Shown: positions 1-8,793 of the stretch, one piece after another
Layout of the letters: each line of letters starts with the position of its first letter
How positions within the stretch are numbered: the first letter of the stretch is position 1
Source: Thiocapsa roseopersicina
Lineage (GTDB): Bacteria > Pseudomonadota > Gammaproteobacteria > Chromatiales > Chromatiaceae
Length of the DNA stretch: 64,000 bases
NCBI RefSeq assembly: GCF_900106925.1
Contig: NZ_FNNZ01000010.1
Coordinates: 1 to 64,000, forward strand
Direction of reading: 5' to 3'
Notes under the pieces: generated by a model
The model's database searches: none
The model's input: only the letters and a program-made list of their open reading frames with translations
What the model was told of the DNA's origin: nothing
Position numbers and translations under genes: made by a program

Positions 1-444
1 CTTTGGGCGTCCGCAGCGCGCACCGATCGCATCGTCGGATCGCACCCATACGCACTCAGCAAAGGGATTGACTGGGCCGCAGGAGCCGGCCGCGGTAACG
101 CATCCGGCATCGAGATCGGCAAGCGCGCCGATTGCCTCCTCATCCCCGTGCGCGACATCCGCACCGATGCCGTGTGCGCCGTTCAGGCGATCAATCCCGC
201 AGGCGTCAAACAGAGCTTCGGGCCGATCAGGGGCAACGCATTCATCTGCGGCAGCACCCTCGGCAAACGCGCCCCGTGGTTCGTGGTCGAGGGATGGGCC
301 GATGCCGTTTCGATCGTCTTCCATGCCCACAAGGGCAACGCTGCGGCCTTCGCCTGCATGGGGCATCACTTCGACATCGTCGCGCAGACGGTAGCCGAGC
401 ACTTCGCGCCGCCTCGCTTGGTTGTGCTGGAGGACGCGGCATGA
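1..444 (+). CDS. Toprim-domain primase of a phage or satellite element (5' end outside window)
   Basis: The reading frame is open from base 1 to the TGA at 442-444, so the N-terminus lies outside the window. The visible 147 residues resemble the C-terminal half of phage/plasmid Toprim primases. A segment reading LLIPVRD followed by VQAINPAGVKQSFG matches the usual lead-in, and VVEGWADAVSIVFHAHKG matches the Toprim core (conserved E, then small residues). Such proteins make RNA primers for element replication. The next gene starts inside its stop codon (ATGA overlap), so the two are translationally coupled. Family assignment rests on pattern recognition; without the N-terminal zinc and primase part it cannot be checked further here. 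Confidence 0.7.
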   Translation, partial: LWASAARTDRIVGSHPYALSKGIDWAAGAGRGNASGIEIGKRADCLLIPVRDIRTDAVCAVQAINPAGVKQSFGPIRGNAFICGSTLGKRAPWFVVEGWADAVSIVFHAHKGNAAAFACMGHHFDIVAQTVAEHFAPPRLVVLEDAA

Positions 445-1607
445 CCGAGATCATCAGAGCACAGCTCCCGCGCGGGCCGAACGGGGAGAAGGATCCCAAC
501 GACTTTGCGCGGTCGGGGAATGTTCACATCCTCAACGATGCGATCGCCGAGCAGGCGAAAGCCGCAGGGCCCGCGCCGCCTCGCTTCCACCTCTTGACGC
601 CTGACGAGCTGGCGAGCCGCCCGGCCGCGCAGTACCGCATCAAGCGAGTGCTGCCCGCCGAGGGTATCGCGGTCATCTACGGGCCGCCGAAGTCAGGCAA
701 GACATTCATCGTCTTGGACGCCGCCGCCGCGATCACCGAGGGGCGCGAGTGGTTCGGTTACCGCACTCGACCATGCCCGATCGTTTACGTCGGCCTGGAG
801 GGCGAAGGCGGACTGTCGCAGCGTTGGCAGGCTTACCGGCTGGTGAAAGGCGATGCAGGAAAGGACCGGCTCAAGTTCGTGACCGCGCAGCTTTCGTTGC
901 TGCTGGCCGACGACATCACCGATCTTGCGAACGCGATCAAGGCCGCGAGAGCAGACGCGGGAATCGTGGTTATCGACACGCTCAACGCCGCATCACCGGG
1001 CGCCGATGAGAATTCCAGCGTCGATATGGGCCGCATCATCGCCGCCGCCAAGAGGCTTCAGGCGACTCTAGGCGGTCTCGTCCTGCTGGTGCATCACGCC
1101 GGCAAGGAGCTGTCACGCGGTCTACGCGGGCATTCGAGCCTCAGCGGTGCCGTCGACGCGATCTTAGAAGTGAGTCGCGACAACAACGACAACCGCGAGT
1201 GGGCGGTAACCCGCGCGAAGGACGGGCCGGAGAGCGAGCCGCGACCATTCCGGCTGGACGTGGTCGAAATTGGCACCGACGAAGACGGGGATCCCATCAC
1301 TAGCTGCATCGTCGAGCCGGTCGAGCACAAGAGCGGCGAGGTTGCGCGGCACAGAAAGCCGCCTGGAGGGAATCAGAAGATCGCACTCGAGGCCATCGGC
1401 GAGGCACTGAAGGCTTCGAGCGAGTACGGCAAATCAGGGGCGCCCGATTTCCGGCCGTGCGTGCGGTATGACGCAGCAGTCGACGCCGCCGCCGACCGGC
1501 TACCCGTCGAGAAGAAGCGGACGCGAGAAAGAGCACGCCTCGCCGTTCAGGGTCTCGTCTCGGCTGGCCATTTATCCTACCAGGACGATTGGGTGTGGCT
1601 GCCATGA
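441..1607 (+). CDS. RepA-like AAA ATPase / DnaB-like replicative helicase of a mobile element
   Basis: This is a 388-residue P-loop ATPase. Walker A reads GPPKSGKT at about residue 83, Walker B reads IVVIDTLNA at about residue 174, and a later segment LVLLVHHAGK is typical of the RepA/RecA-like AAA_25 family. That family unwinds DNA or loads helicase during plasmid and phage replication. The C-terminal 90 residues look like a winged-helix extension. The start ATG overlaps the stop of the Toprim primase gene by four bases. A large hairpin and repeated GGGAA tracts follow at once downstream, which fits an origin-proximal position. Function is inferred from motifs and the primase partner. Confidence 0.8.
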   Translation: MTEIIRAQLPRGPNGEKDPNDFARSGNVHILNDAIAEQAKAAGPAPPRFHLLTPDELASRPAAQYRIKRVLPAEGIAVIYGPPKSGKTFIVLDAAAAITEGREWFGYRTRPCPIVYVGLEGEGGLSQRWQAYRLVKGDAGKDRLKFVTAQLSLLLADDITDLANAIKAARADAGIVVIDTLNAASPGADENSSVDMGRIIAAAKRLQATLGGLVLLVHHAGKELSRGLRGHSSLSGAVDAILEVSRDNNDNREWAVTRAKDGPESEPRPFRLDVVEIGTDEDGDPITSCIVEPVEHKSGEVARHRKPPGGNQKIALEAIGEALKASSEYGKSGAPDFRPCVRYDAAVDAAADRLPVEKKRTRERARLAVQGLVSAGHLSYQDDWVWLP

Positions 1608-1786
1608 TGACACTCACCCAACACCCACCCATCCCATTCCACTTTCCCATTCTTCCCATCCCCCTAAAGGGGGAATGGGAAGAATGGGAACCCAAACACC
1701 CCAAAACGGGAAGAAATGGGAAAAATGGGAAACCTACCTGCGCGTGTGGACTTTCCTTCTGGAAGGATAAGGAGGTCTCGCGATGA
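1604..1786 (+). CDS. Small hypothetical ORF spanning a GGGAA-rich hairpin
   Basis: This 60-codon frame begins at ATGATG overlapping the end of the AAA ATPase gene. Its middle reads GEWEEWEPKH, a direct product of the repeated GGGAATGGGAAGAATGGGAA DNA below it, and it ends just after the start of the next gene. There is no recognisable domain. It may be a real small phage protein, because overlapping starts are common in such operons. It may equally be an open frame created by the repeat DNA, whose structure seems the more likely object of selection. Confidence 0.3.
   Translation: MMTLTQHPPIPFHFPILPIPLKGEWEEWEPKHPKTGRNGKNGKPTCACGLSFWKDKEVSR
1644..1690. repeat. Large imperfect palindrome, candidate origin or regulatory hairpin of the island
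   Basis: The left arm (1644-1665) and right arm (1668-1690) are complementary over 22 positions with a single bulged base and a two-base loop. The arms consist of TTCCCATTCTTCCCAT plus a C5 tract and the complement. Further partial copies of the GGGAA(A/G)AATGGGA unit follow at 1708-1730. The position is directly behind a primase and a RepA-like ATPase. Phage and plasmid origins often carry such structure near their initiator genes, but the role here is inferred. Confidence 0.6.
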
Positions 1787-2022
1787 GCACCCGCCGCAAG
1801 AACGAACAGATCGACCCGGACGCAATGTGGGAGGCCCGCGCATTGCTTGAAGCGGCAGGCAGGATCATGCAGCGCATCGAGTCAGGCCAGTACCCGGCAG
1901 ACCGCATTGACGCTGTTGCGTGGCGCATCGCCGACGCCTTGTTGTCAAGCGGCCAGGCGGACGCCGCCTGGGTCACCCTAGCCACCCCGAGGCCGAGAGC
2001 GGCCTCGTGGCGCGCGTACTGA
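1783..2022 (+). CDS. Small hypothetical protein of the mobile element
   Basis: This 79-residue protein has a strong ribosome-binding site (AAGGAGG, 1769-1775) eight bases ahead of the ATG. The first 60 residues are a predicted amphipathic helical unit (MWEARALLEAAGRIMQRIES) of a kind seen in small proteins encoded behind phage RepA genes. The last 15 residues are Arg/Ala-rich and may reflect a shifted or degenerate end. It is the last gene before the defence locus. Function is unknown. Confidence 0.5.
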   Translation: MSTRRKNEQIDPDAMWEARALLEAAGRIMQRIESGQYPADRIDAVAWRIADALLSSGQADAAWVTLATPRPRAASWRAY

Positions 2023-2638
2023 CGGTAGCAGTTTGCCGTTGACTTGCTGTGTCAAGGAGGGTCGGAAGCGCTTCGCGGCGATTTCCCGAGTCCCCTGCCA
2101 CCTTGCCGCGCAGTGCCTAGCGACAACTCAGAACCGGAGTCGCAACGATGCTCTGTTGTCTTTTGCCGTCCAACTCCGTACCGTACCGTCCACGGTTCCA
2201 AGGGCGACAATATGGACCAACGCCAACTGCCCGGACAGCTAGACCCGGCTCATGGCCACCTTGGCTTGGGAGACCCCGACGCCGAGCAATCCTCGCTTGC
2301 CGACTTGTTGCGAAGATCTCGGCTCTACCACAACAGCAACGACCACCCCGCGCTGCTCGATTGTATGTCCCGCCAGTGTAACTGCGCGCCTTTCAACGCT
2401 ATATCGTTGCCGGTAAAGAAGCCGGGGCTTACCCACGCCGCGTCGACTTGGGGTGGGAAAATGCGCGTCAACCGCATGATCGAGGAGGGCGCCCGCCCCA
2501 TCCCCCACCCAGGGGTTTCGGCTCCGTGAGCCTCGTCTACGCCGTATTCGGCACTGAGGGCGGAAAACTTCGGGGAAATGTGGACCAGACCGCCCCAGCG
2601 AATCGCCGTCCCCCGGAACATCGAGAAGGAATCTATCG
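2023..2638. other. Gene-poor junction upstream of the defence locus
   Basis: No convincing gene was found in these 616 bases. A 106-codon frame starts at ATG 2212 behind AAGGG, but its sequence (many Pro, Cys and Arg, no regular hydrophobic pattern) does not look like a natural protein. The stretch probably contains the promoter of the long operon that starts at 2639 and the left junction of the inserted locus. No clear -35/-10 pair could be picked out. Confidence 0.5.
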
Positions 2639-5600
2639 ATGAAGTCGATACTCAACACCTGCACCCCGCGTCCGGATCTACTCACCGGCACCTTCAACCC
2701 TGAGATTTTCACCGCCAGTCTGTCCCAGGTCATGGACCACTATCGGGGCAGAGCGAGCAGCGTGAACAATCTCTACACGGATGCAGAGCAGTTCTTCCGC
2801 GAGGCAACCTTTTCCACGGACGGCATGCGCATGGTGCTGTCCGAGGCCATGGCTCGCCTGGCAGGAGACAACGGCGTACCAGCCATCCACCGCCTCGAAA
2901 CCGCCTTCGGCGGCGGCAAGACGCATACCCTCATCGCACTGACCCACCTCGGTTTCCGCGGCAGACACCTCGCGGACGTCGCAGCCCCGAGCATCGACGG
3001 CAGCGTGATCGACCTCGCAGCCCTGCATGACCCAGGGGACGTACAGGTGGTCGGCATCGCAGGCGACGAGATCCCAGTCCACAAGCCCCACGGCGCCGCT
3101 CTGGTGCCCTACACCCTCTGGGGCGAGATCGCGTTCCAACTTGGGGGCGAGGCGCTCTACCGCAGCGTCGAGACGGAGGCCAACTCCCGAGCGGCGCCGG
3201 GAAAGTCCTTCCTGGATTGCATCTTCGAGAACCGCAAGGCCCTGTTGCTGCTGGACGAGCTGGCCCAATATTCGGCCCGGCTGGCAGCCGCCCACCCCCA
3301 AGGCGCGGACCAATTGGCTGCGTTTCTGATGGCGCTGAACGGCTACGCGCGTAATCACTCCAACATCGCCGTGGTGCTGACCCTGGCGAGTCAAGCGGAT
3401 GCTTTCGCCACCCAGACCGACGAGCTTGCCAAACTCTTGAGCGAAATCCGCGGCGAAGAGGTGACGCCAGAAGAGGCTGTCGCCATGGCCCAGACCGCGC
3501 AGGCCGGGGTGGTTAGCGTCGTCTCCCGCGATGCCACCGGGGTCGTACCCGTCCAGGCAAACGAAATCAGCCGGGTACTGGCCAAACGCCTGTTCGTCAG
3601 CGTGGACCAAGTAGCCGGCGCTGAAACCGTTGCCGCCTACTGGGCCATGTACCAGAAGACTCCCGACCTGCTGCCAGACCGGGCAAGCCGGGAGGACTTT
3701 CGCACCGCGATGTGCGACCTGTATCCCTTCCACCCCACCTTCGTCGATTTTCTGAACCAGAAGATGGCGACCCTCGCCAACTTTCAAGGCACCCGCGGCG
3801 TCCTGCGCGTGCTGGCGCTGGCCGTGCGTAGCCTGTGGGAGAAACGCAGTCCGGTTCCGATGATCCATACGTGCCATCTGAACCTGCGCGACGCGCGCAT
3901 CGTCAACGAGTTGATCAGCCGCACGGGCGGCGGAGAGCTGTTGCCGATCCTCAACACCGACATCGGCGGCGTGGACACCGCCACCCTTATCGGCGGCGCC
4001 AGTCGCGCCGAGGAGGCGGACCGCAAAAACCCGCATCCCGAGGGCTATCCATTCCACGAGTACGCCTGGAAGACGGTCTTCCTGCACAGCCTAGTGGGAC
4101 GCCACGAGGGGCTCGGGACCCCCCTTTTCGGCATCGTAGAACGCGACGCCTTGCTGGAGACCAGTTTTCCCGGTCTATCGCCCTCCCAGGTCGAGACCGC
4201 GCTGAAAACCATCGAAGACAGCGACCGCGGGGCCTTCTATCTGCGCCACAGCGCCCAGTTTGGCCGCTACTACGCCAGTCTCGACGCGTCCATCAATCGG
4301 GCGCTGGCCATGATCCGCGGCAGCCTGGCCAAAGACCAGGTCACGGACTTTCTCGATGCCGCCGCCCGCAAGATCATCCGTACCGACCCGACCTTCCACG
4401 TCGCCCACGATGTGACACACCCCGAGCACATCAAGGACAAGACCGGACGAACCAACCTAGCGTTGGTTGCCCTAGGCGCGGACGAGATCGACGCCGAGGC
4501 ATTCGTGACCACGGTCGGCCCCAACCGGCCGCGCATTGAGCAGAACCTCATATTCCTGTTGGTCCCCCGCACCGTCCATGTCCAGGGCGAAATCTGGAAC
4601 GAGGATCGCGTCGTGAAGGCAAAGGAGGCACACCAGCGCCTGGACGACCTGGCCCGCGATGTCATCGCCCGCGGTCGCCTGCGGGACAAGCCGGAGAACT
4701 ACGGCATCAAGCCCCAGCAACTTGCCGAGGAGGGCTTCGGCGACAAGACCAAGGAACGCGAACTGGCCCTTCAGACCACCATCACCCAACAATACGACGG
4801 GCTCTGGTACCCGTCGGCCTCAGGGCATGTGGTGCGCAAGGAGATTCACACCGCCGGTGGCGAGGGCGGCGCCTCGATCATCGCCGAGATCCATCGCGTG
4901 CTGCGCGAGGACGGCGAACTGATCACCGAAGAGCGTGCCCGCACCCAGGAGGGGCTCAACCTGCTGGGCAAGCTGTTCTTCGGTACCGGCCAGACCCCGA
5001 CCCTGGACCAACTGCGGAGCAACTTCGCCGTCAATCGCCGCTGGCCGGTGCTCGAAGGGGCAACGGTTTTCGACCAGATCGTCCGCGAGGGTATCATCCG
5101 CAGTGCCTGGTGCCTTTTCCGCATGCAGGACGAGCAAAGCGTTACGCCCGAGGCGATCTACAGTCGCGACGCCGACACCTTGCCCCTGGATCTGGACCTG
5201 CGCGCCCCGGGCTGGGCCATCGTCACCCTGCCCGGCGCCAACCAGCGCGGCTGGCTCGGCGGGGCGGTCAACGTGGACCCGGCGCGTGTCGAGACCTGGG
5301 TAGCGGATGCGATGCGCGAGCAACCAGCGGCCTACGTCTCCGAGATCATCGCTAAAGTGGTCGGCGCCCACGGCGACATACCCGAGCCGGACATCCTGAC
5401 CGCGATCGACAACGTCGTCCGCGAGGACAAGGCCCTGACCTACAGTGGCACCCCCGAGCAGGAGGCCACGCCGATCCAACTCGTGCACGGCCCAACGGCG
5501 ATCCTCCACTCGGTGGGCAAGGACGACGTCATCGTCTCGCCAGCCGAGGCATCGCGTCGCGGCTGGGTCAAGATCGACCCCAAGCACCTGGAGCTAAAGG

Positions 5601-5893
5601 GCACCGAGGCCGCAACTCGATTGCTGCCCCTGCTCGGCCGCATCGGCAGCCTTTACAGCCGCGGCGCCAACTCCAAGCTCGACGTGCTGGACCTTGTGGA
5701 ACTGCAATTGCCAGGCGGAGGTCGCATGCGCCTTCTGTTACAGGATTGCCCGCCGGAGGATATGAAGCGCCTCGGCGAACTATTCGAGGTCCTTGCCGGA
5801 CTGGTCGCCCAGAACGAGCGGACCCAGGCCCGCATCCGCATTACCGACCCGCGGGACGACTGCCCGCTGGCCCAGGCACTCACCCAGGACTGA
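2639..5893 (+). CDS. DUF499 ATPase of an Hma-type anti-phage system
   Basis: This is a 1084-residue ATPase. Walker A is AFGGGKTHT at residues 89-97 and Walker B is ALLLLDELAQY near residue 203. The pattern fits the DUF499 family ('anti-phage-associated DUF499 protein'). In known loci this ATPase is encoded with a DUF1156 DNA methyltransferase and a PLD-SNF2 helicase, the Hma (helicase-methylase-ATPase) grouping, and all three occur here in the same direction. It presumably powers a complex that senses or handles foreign DNA; the mechanism is not established. The start is set by AAGGA about ten bases upstream of ATG 2639. It heads an operon of seven genes to 15953. Only seven bases separate it from the next gene. 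Confidence 0.85.
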   Translation: MKSILNTCTPRPDLLTGTFNPEIFTASLSQVMDHYRGRASSVNNLYTDAEQFFREATFSTDGMRMVLSEAMARLAGDNGVPAIHRLETAFGGGKTHTLIALTHLGFRGRHLADVAAPSIDGSVIDLAALHDPGDVQVVGIAGDEIPVHKPHGAALVPYTLWGEIAFQLGGEALYRSVETEANSRAAPGKSFLDCIFENRKALLLLDELAQYSARLAAAHPQGADQLAAFLMALNGYARNHSNIAVVLTLASQADAFATQTDELAKLLSEIRGEEVTPEEAVAMAQTAQAGVVSVVSRDATGVVPVQANEISRVLAKRLFVSVDQVAGAETVAAYWAMYQKTPDLLPDRASREDFRTAMCDLYPFHPTFVDFLNQKMATLANFQGTRGVLRVLALAVRSLWEKRSPVPMIHTCHLNLRDARIVNELISRTGGGELLPILNTDIGGVDTATLIGGASRAEEADRKNPHPEGYPFHEYAWKTVFLHSLVGRHEGLGTPLFGIVERDALLETSFPGLSPSQVETALKTIEDSDRGAFYLRHSAQFGRYYASLDASINRALAMIRGSLAKDQVTDFLDAAARKIIRTDPTFHVAHDVTHPEHIKDKTGRTNLALVALGADEIDAEAFVTTVGPNRPRIEQNLIFLLVPRTVHVQGEIWNEDRVVKAKEAHQRLDDLARDVIARGRLRDKPENYGIKPQQLAEEGFGDKTKERELALQTTITQQYDGLWYPSASGHVVRKEIHTAGGEGGASIIAEIHRVLREDGELITEERARTQEGLNLLGKLFFGTGQTPTLDQLRSNFAVNRRWPVLEGATVFDQIVREGIIRSAWCLFRMQDEQSVTPEAIYSRDADTLPLDLDLRAPGWAIVTLPGANQRGWLGGAVNVDPARVETWVADAMREQPAAYVSEIIAKVVGAHGDIPEPDILTAIDNVVREDKALTYSGTPEQEATPIQLVHGPTAILHSVGKDDVIVSPAEASRRGWVKIDPKHLELKGTEAATRLLPLLGRIGSLYSRGANSKLDVLDLVELQLPGGGRMRLLLQDCPPEDMKRLGELFEVLAGLVAQNERTQARIRITDPRDDCPLAQALTQD

Positions 5894-5900
5894 CAACCCA

Positions 5901-6518
5901 GTGGCAGCGAAGAAGACGCCGAGCCTGGCAGAACATCACCGCGCGCACCTGGAGCCGCGTTGGCGCAGGGCCGCCTTCGTGCTGCGTATTACCGAATGGA
6001 AGAGTTCGCCGATCCCTGTCCTGGTACTCAAAGAACGCCGCACCTGGTCGGACGATGCCGGCGCCGCCGCCGAAACCTCGGGCGCGGATGCCGGTCACAA
6101 GGGTAAACTTGCCGAGCGGGGTCATGTCGCGGGAGACAATCTGCACCGCTGTCTGCCGGTGCTGCGCAACATCGTCGCGAGCGTCCAGGACGAGTCGGGA
6201 GTGCCATTGGAAATCCAGCGCTACCTGACCCAGGAGGGGCTGCGCCTGCGGGTCAACCTGCCGCTGGACGAGGAGTCCGGCGCCAAGCTCGCCCTGATCT
6301 TTCGGCTCCAAGAGAGGGTCACCGACCTGGACCGCGTCGAGCTGATGGCCCGCCGCATCGAGCGCTTCACCCGCGAGGAGGCCGCCTACTGGCTCTCGCG
6401 CATGACCAGCTTCAGCCCCGACGCTCGACGCTGGGCGGTCGCCGGTATGCGCCTCATGTTGGGCGGGCAGGCCAAGGACTCAGGGGTGGAGCGCATGCTG
6501 GAGCGGCTTCGGGCCTAG
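5901..6518 (+). CDS. Small conserved protein of the Hma-type locus
   Basis: This 205-residue protein starts at GTG 5901, seven bases after the DUF499 stop, so it is almost certainly cotranscribed. The N-terminus has basic residues (AAKKTPSLAEHHRAH). A beta-rich stretch follows (AAFVLRITEWKSSPIPVLVLKERR), then a charged middle and a helical C-terminus with WLSRMTSFSPDARRWAVAGMRLML. Small accessory proteins annotated with DUF numbers (DUF3780 or DUF7680, from memory) sit at this position in related loci. I cannot decide which family applies. Its role in defence is inferred from position only. Confidence 0.7.
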   Translation: MAAKKTPSLAEHHRAHLEPRWRRAAFVLRITEWKSSPIPVLVLKERRTWSDDAGAAAETSGADAGHKGKLAERGHVAGDNLHRCLPVLRNIVASVQDESGVPLEIQRYLTQEGLRLRVNLPLDEESGAKLALIFRLQERVTDLDRVELMARRIERFTREEAAYWLSRMTSFSPDARRWAVAGMRLMLGGQAKDSGVERMLERLRA

Positions 6519-6593
6519 CGGCAGGGTTGCCGGAGCATCGTTCCGAGAACAACCGTCCAATGGCGGCGAGCACACTTAGAATTGAATCTCAAG

Positions 6594-7265
6594 ATGAAAA
6601 TTGTCCCACTCGAATTCTCCATCGTCGTCGTCGGCGAGGACTGCAACCCGACGATTCTAAACCCTGACTTTCTTAAGTATCAGCAGATCGTTCCGGAGGA
6701 ATGGGAATGGGAGCTGGCCGCTGCGCCCCTTACCACCCGTGGCATATCCGTTGTGGCCTATACGAGCGGCATCATGCTTAAGGTAGAGCCAAACCGGTTC
6801 CAGGTGACCGAAGTCAACCAGTGCAGTGACATAACAGATAGCAAGGCAATCAGTATTGCCCGTCGCTACGTTGAGGTGCTGCCGCACGTCAAATACACCG
6901 CGGTAGGCACCAATTTTCGGGGCTTTTCCCAAATCGAGAATCCTAATGAATTCCTAAAGGCCAGGTTCATCAAGCCTGGGCCTTGGGACCAGCAACCCCT
7001 TGACTTGAAAGCTGTCACGTTGTCCTTCGCCTACGCCCACGAAGACGCGAGGTTGACCCTTGCCTTGGAAGGTAGGGTTATTCTGCACCAGCAGGAGGAG
7101 CAGACACAGCAGATTTTCGGCGTTGATATCAGCGGCAACTACCATCGCGAGTGCCATGGCTATCCAACCAATGACATGGTCCTTGCACACATCGCCAAGG
7201 CAAAAAGCGATGCGGCCCATTTCGGTACGATGGCCGACGAGCTTCTCTTTGCAGGCGCCAGTTGA
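6594..7265 (+). CDS. Unknown protein, first gene of an embedded three-gene cassette
   Basis: This 223-residue protein begins MKIVPLEFSIVVVGEDCNPT, a beta-rich opening, followed by ILNPDFLKYQQIVPEEWEWE. The whole chain looks like a compact cytoplasmic alpha/beta protein with no membrane segment, P-loop or obvious nuclease motif. ATG 6594 is preferred over the TTG at 6582 because the protein opens cleanly there, although the ribosome-binding site is weak. It follows the DUF499 accessory gene by 75 bases and precedes the next gene by 22. Codon usage is less GC-biased than in the flanking Hma genes, which suggests separate acquisition. I do not recognise a named family; it resembles uncharacterised proteins I recall near similar partner genes. 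Confidence 0.7.
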   Translation: MKIVPLEFSIVVVGEDCNPTILNPDFLKYQQIVPEEWEWELAAAPLTTRGISVVAYTSGIMLKVEPNRFQVTEVNQCSDITDSKAISIARRYVEVLPHVKYTAVGTNFRGFSQIENPNEFLKARFIKPGPWDQQPLDLKAVTLSFAYAHEDARLTLALEGRVILHQQEEQTQQIFGVDISGNYHRECHGYPTNDMVLAHIAKAKSDAAHFGTMADELLFAGAS

Positions 7266-7287
7266 GCCCCCTGCAGAATACTGAAAA

Positions 7288-8220
7288 ATGATGAACACCC
7301 AGACACAACGAGCAACATTTCCCAGCGAGGCCGATTGGGTAAGGCACACCGGTTTCGATCCGTCGACAGACGGACGCGTGTTCACCGCGGCATGTGGGTC
7401 GCAGCCACAATTCTTTCCGTCCGGAGCGCGCTTGGCACTGGGCACGTTTCCGAGTGACTGGCCTAATGGCTCGGACCCGATATACAACAAGGGCATCGAG
7501 CGAGACCGGTATCTGAGGGATGGCGTTGGTACCCGCTCTTTAGCACAAGAGATTTCCGTTCCTGTGGAAGCTTTCGCTGCGGACTGGATATACAAGGCTT
7601 TCACCAAGCGGCATCTTCTCGAACCGTCGACCTTGGCGCTCAGTGCCGAGCAACTCCGAAAAGTAGCCAAGATTCTGCACAGGCTGAACCATACAGCGGA
7701 GCCCCATGCAGACTTGTTTCAGAGCCTCTATGAGGTACGGCAACAGCGAACCATTCCGACGCCCCCGCCGACGCCAACCCCGGCAGAGCTGATCAATAGT
7801 ATCCGCTGTCACCCCGGGATACGTTACGGTCAGCGTCTTGCGGAGCGCCTGGAAGGCTTGCTCGCCATCGCCCGGGAAGAACAGCCGGAGCAGGCGCCAC
7901 CGGCGACGGCATCCCTGAAGTCGATGATTGCATTCCTGACGGCGCACCCGGAACTGGCGTACCCGAGCACCGTGTTGACGACGGCGGGAAATGTGCGAGC
8001 CCAATGGCGGATCAACCCTCGTCAGCATTTCGCCATCGAGTTTCTGGACGACAGTGGTGGGGACGTGCGCTTCGTCATCTTCGCCCCAGACCCGACGCAT
8101 CCTTACAAGACGATACGCGCATCTGGCGGTGCGACGTTGGACAGCGTCATGCGGCTCGCTGAGCCCTACGGTGTTCTCCGATGGGCGTCGGAGCAACCCA
8201 CCGAAGAGGAGGCGAAGTGA
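7288..8220 (+). CDS. Unknown two-domain protein, second gene of the embedded cassette
   Basis: This is a 310-residue protein with two apparent domains joined by a Pro/Thr linker (TIPTPPPTPTP, about residues 152-162). The C-terminal domain (about 205-300) contains LTAHPELAYPSTVLTTAGNV, then AQWRINPRQHFAIEFLDD, DVRFVIFAPD and YGVLRWA, a beta-rich pattern. Two ATGs occur at 7288 and 7291; the upstream one is given. Its stop overlaps the start of the third cassette gene (GTGA), so the two products are probably made in fixed ratio. There is no catalytic motif that I can name. Pairing with the following gene suggests a two-component module such as toxin-antitoxin or sensor-effector; this is inference. 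Confidence 0.7.
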   Translation: MMNTQTQRATFPSEADWVRHTGFDPSTDGRVFTAACGSQPQFFPSGARLALGTFPSDWPNGSDPIYNKGIERDRYLRDGVGTRSLAQEISVPVEAFAADWIYKAFTKRHLLEPSTLALSAEQLRKVAKILHRLNHTAEPHADLFQSLYEVRQQRTIPTPPPTPTPAELINSIRCHPGIRYGQRLAERLEGLLAIAREEQPEQAPPATASLKSMIAFLTAHPELAYPSTVLTTAGNVRAQWRINPRQHFAIEFLDDSGGDVRFVIFAPDPTHPYKTIRASGGATLDSVMRLAEPYGVLRWASEQPTEEEAK

Positions 8221-8663
8221 AGGGGGATCAGGTCCCCGATGCTGATCATGTGGCCCGCTACTGTGGCGGCGCGAGCATTCATGAGGACGGTAGGGTCGAC
8301 GGGAGTGTGTTTCGGTTACGCAAGTTCGACGGTAAGCCTGAGCCCTATCTGTCCGTCAACTGGCTGGAGTACCTGGAGCCCAGCGACCGTTCCAAACAAC
8401 TGGACGCACTGCGGACGGCATTCCAACAGAAACCCAGCTTCAAGGTCCGCAGCAGCGCCCGATTTGCGGTCCACAATGTCGGGGCACTGCGGGGTTATGT
8501 TCGGACCAACAGTCCAGACCAGTGCGAGCTGTCAGTGCTCCATGAGCCCGATTTGGACGATGACTCCCATTGCGGCGTCTATGGTCTGCCCATGGACGAT
8601 GACCTGGTTGCGGACCTGATCGCCGACATCGTCCAGGCCACCTACCCCGCCAAGGCAGGCTAA
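8217..8663 (+). CDS. Unknown small protein, third gene of the embedded cassette
   Basis: This 148-residue protein probably starts at GTG 8217, overlapping the previous stop by four bases. It carries DADHVARYCGGASIHEDG, then SVFRLRKFDGKPEPYLSVNW, and near the end HCGVYGLPMDDDLVADLIAD. The Cys and His residues are spaced too widely for an obvious zinc site. I recall similar small proteins encoded next to homologues of the previous gene, but I know no function. The start is chosen for the overlap; an upstream frame continues to 8181 inside the previous gene without better evidence. A 130-base gap follows before the methyltransferase gene. Confidence 0.65.
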   Translation: MKGDQVPDADHVARYCGGASIHEDGRVDGSVFRLRKFDGKPEPYLSVNWLEYLEPSDRSKQLDALRTAFQQKPSFKVRSSARFAVHNVGALRGYVRTNSPDQCELSVLHEPDLDDDSHCGVYGLPMDDDLVADLIADIVQATYPAKAG

Positions 8664-8793
8664 ATCCCGCCCCGCCTGCCTCTTTATAGGCGGCGCCACC
8701 AAGAGGCGCGTGGGCCGTCCGGGTCTTTGGCGAGCCATCGAGATTGCAACCACAGGCCGACCAACCCACCCGCCAAAGGAATCTACAAGAACA

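Noticed and set aside
1600-1740. CRISPR array
   Set aside because: The repeated GGGAA units are short, irregular and without uniform spacers. No other array-like pattern or cas gene occurs in the window.
2212-2529. Small gene upstream of the DUF499 gene
   Set aside because: There is a start with AAGGG nearby, but the product is rich in Pro, Cys and Arg without secondary-structure pattern and has no recognisable relatives.
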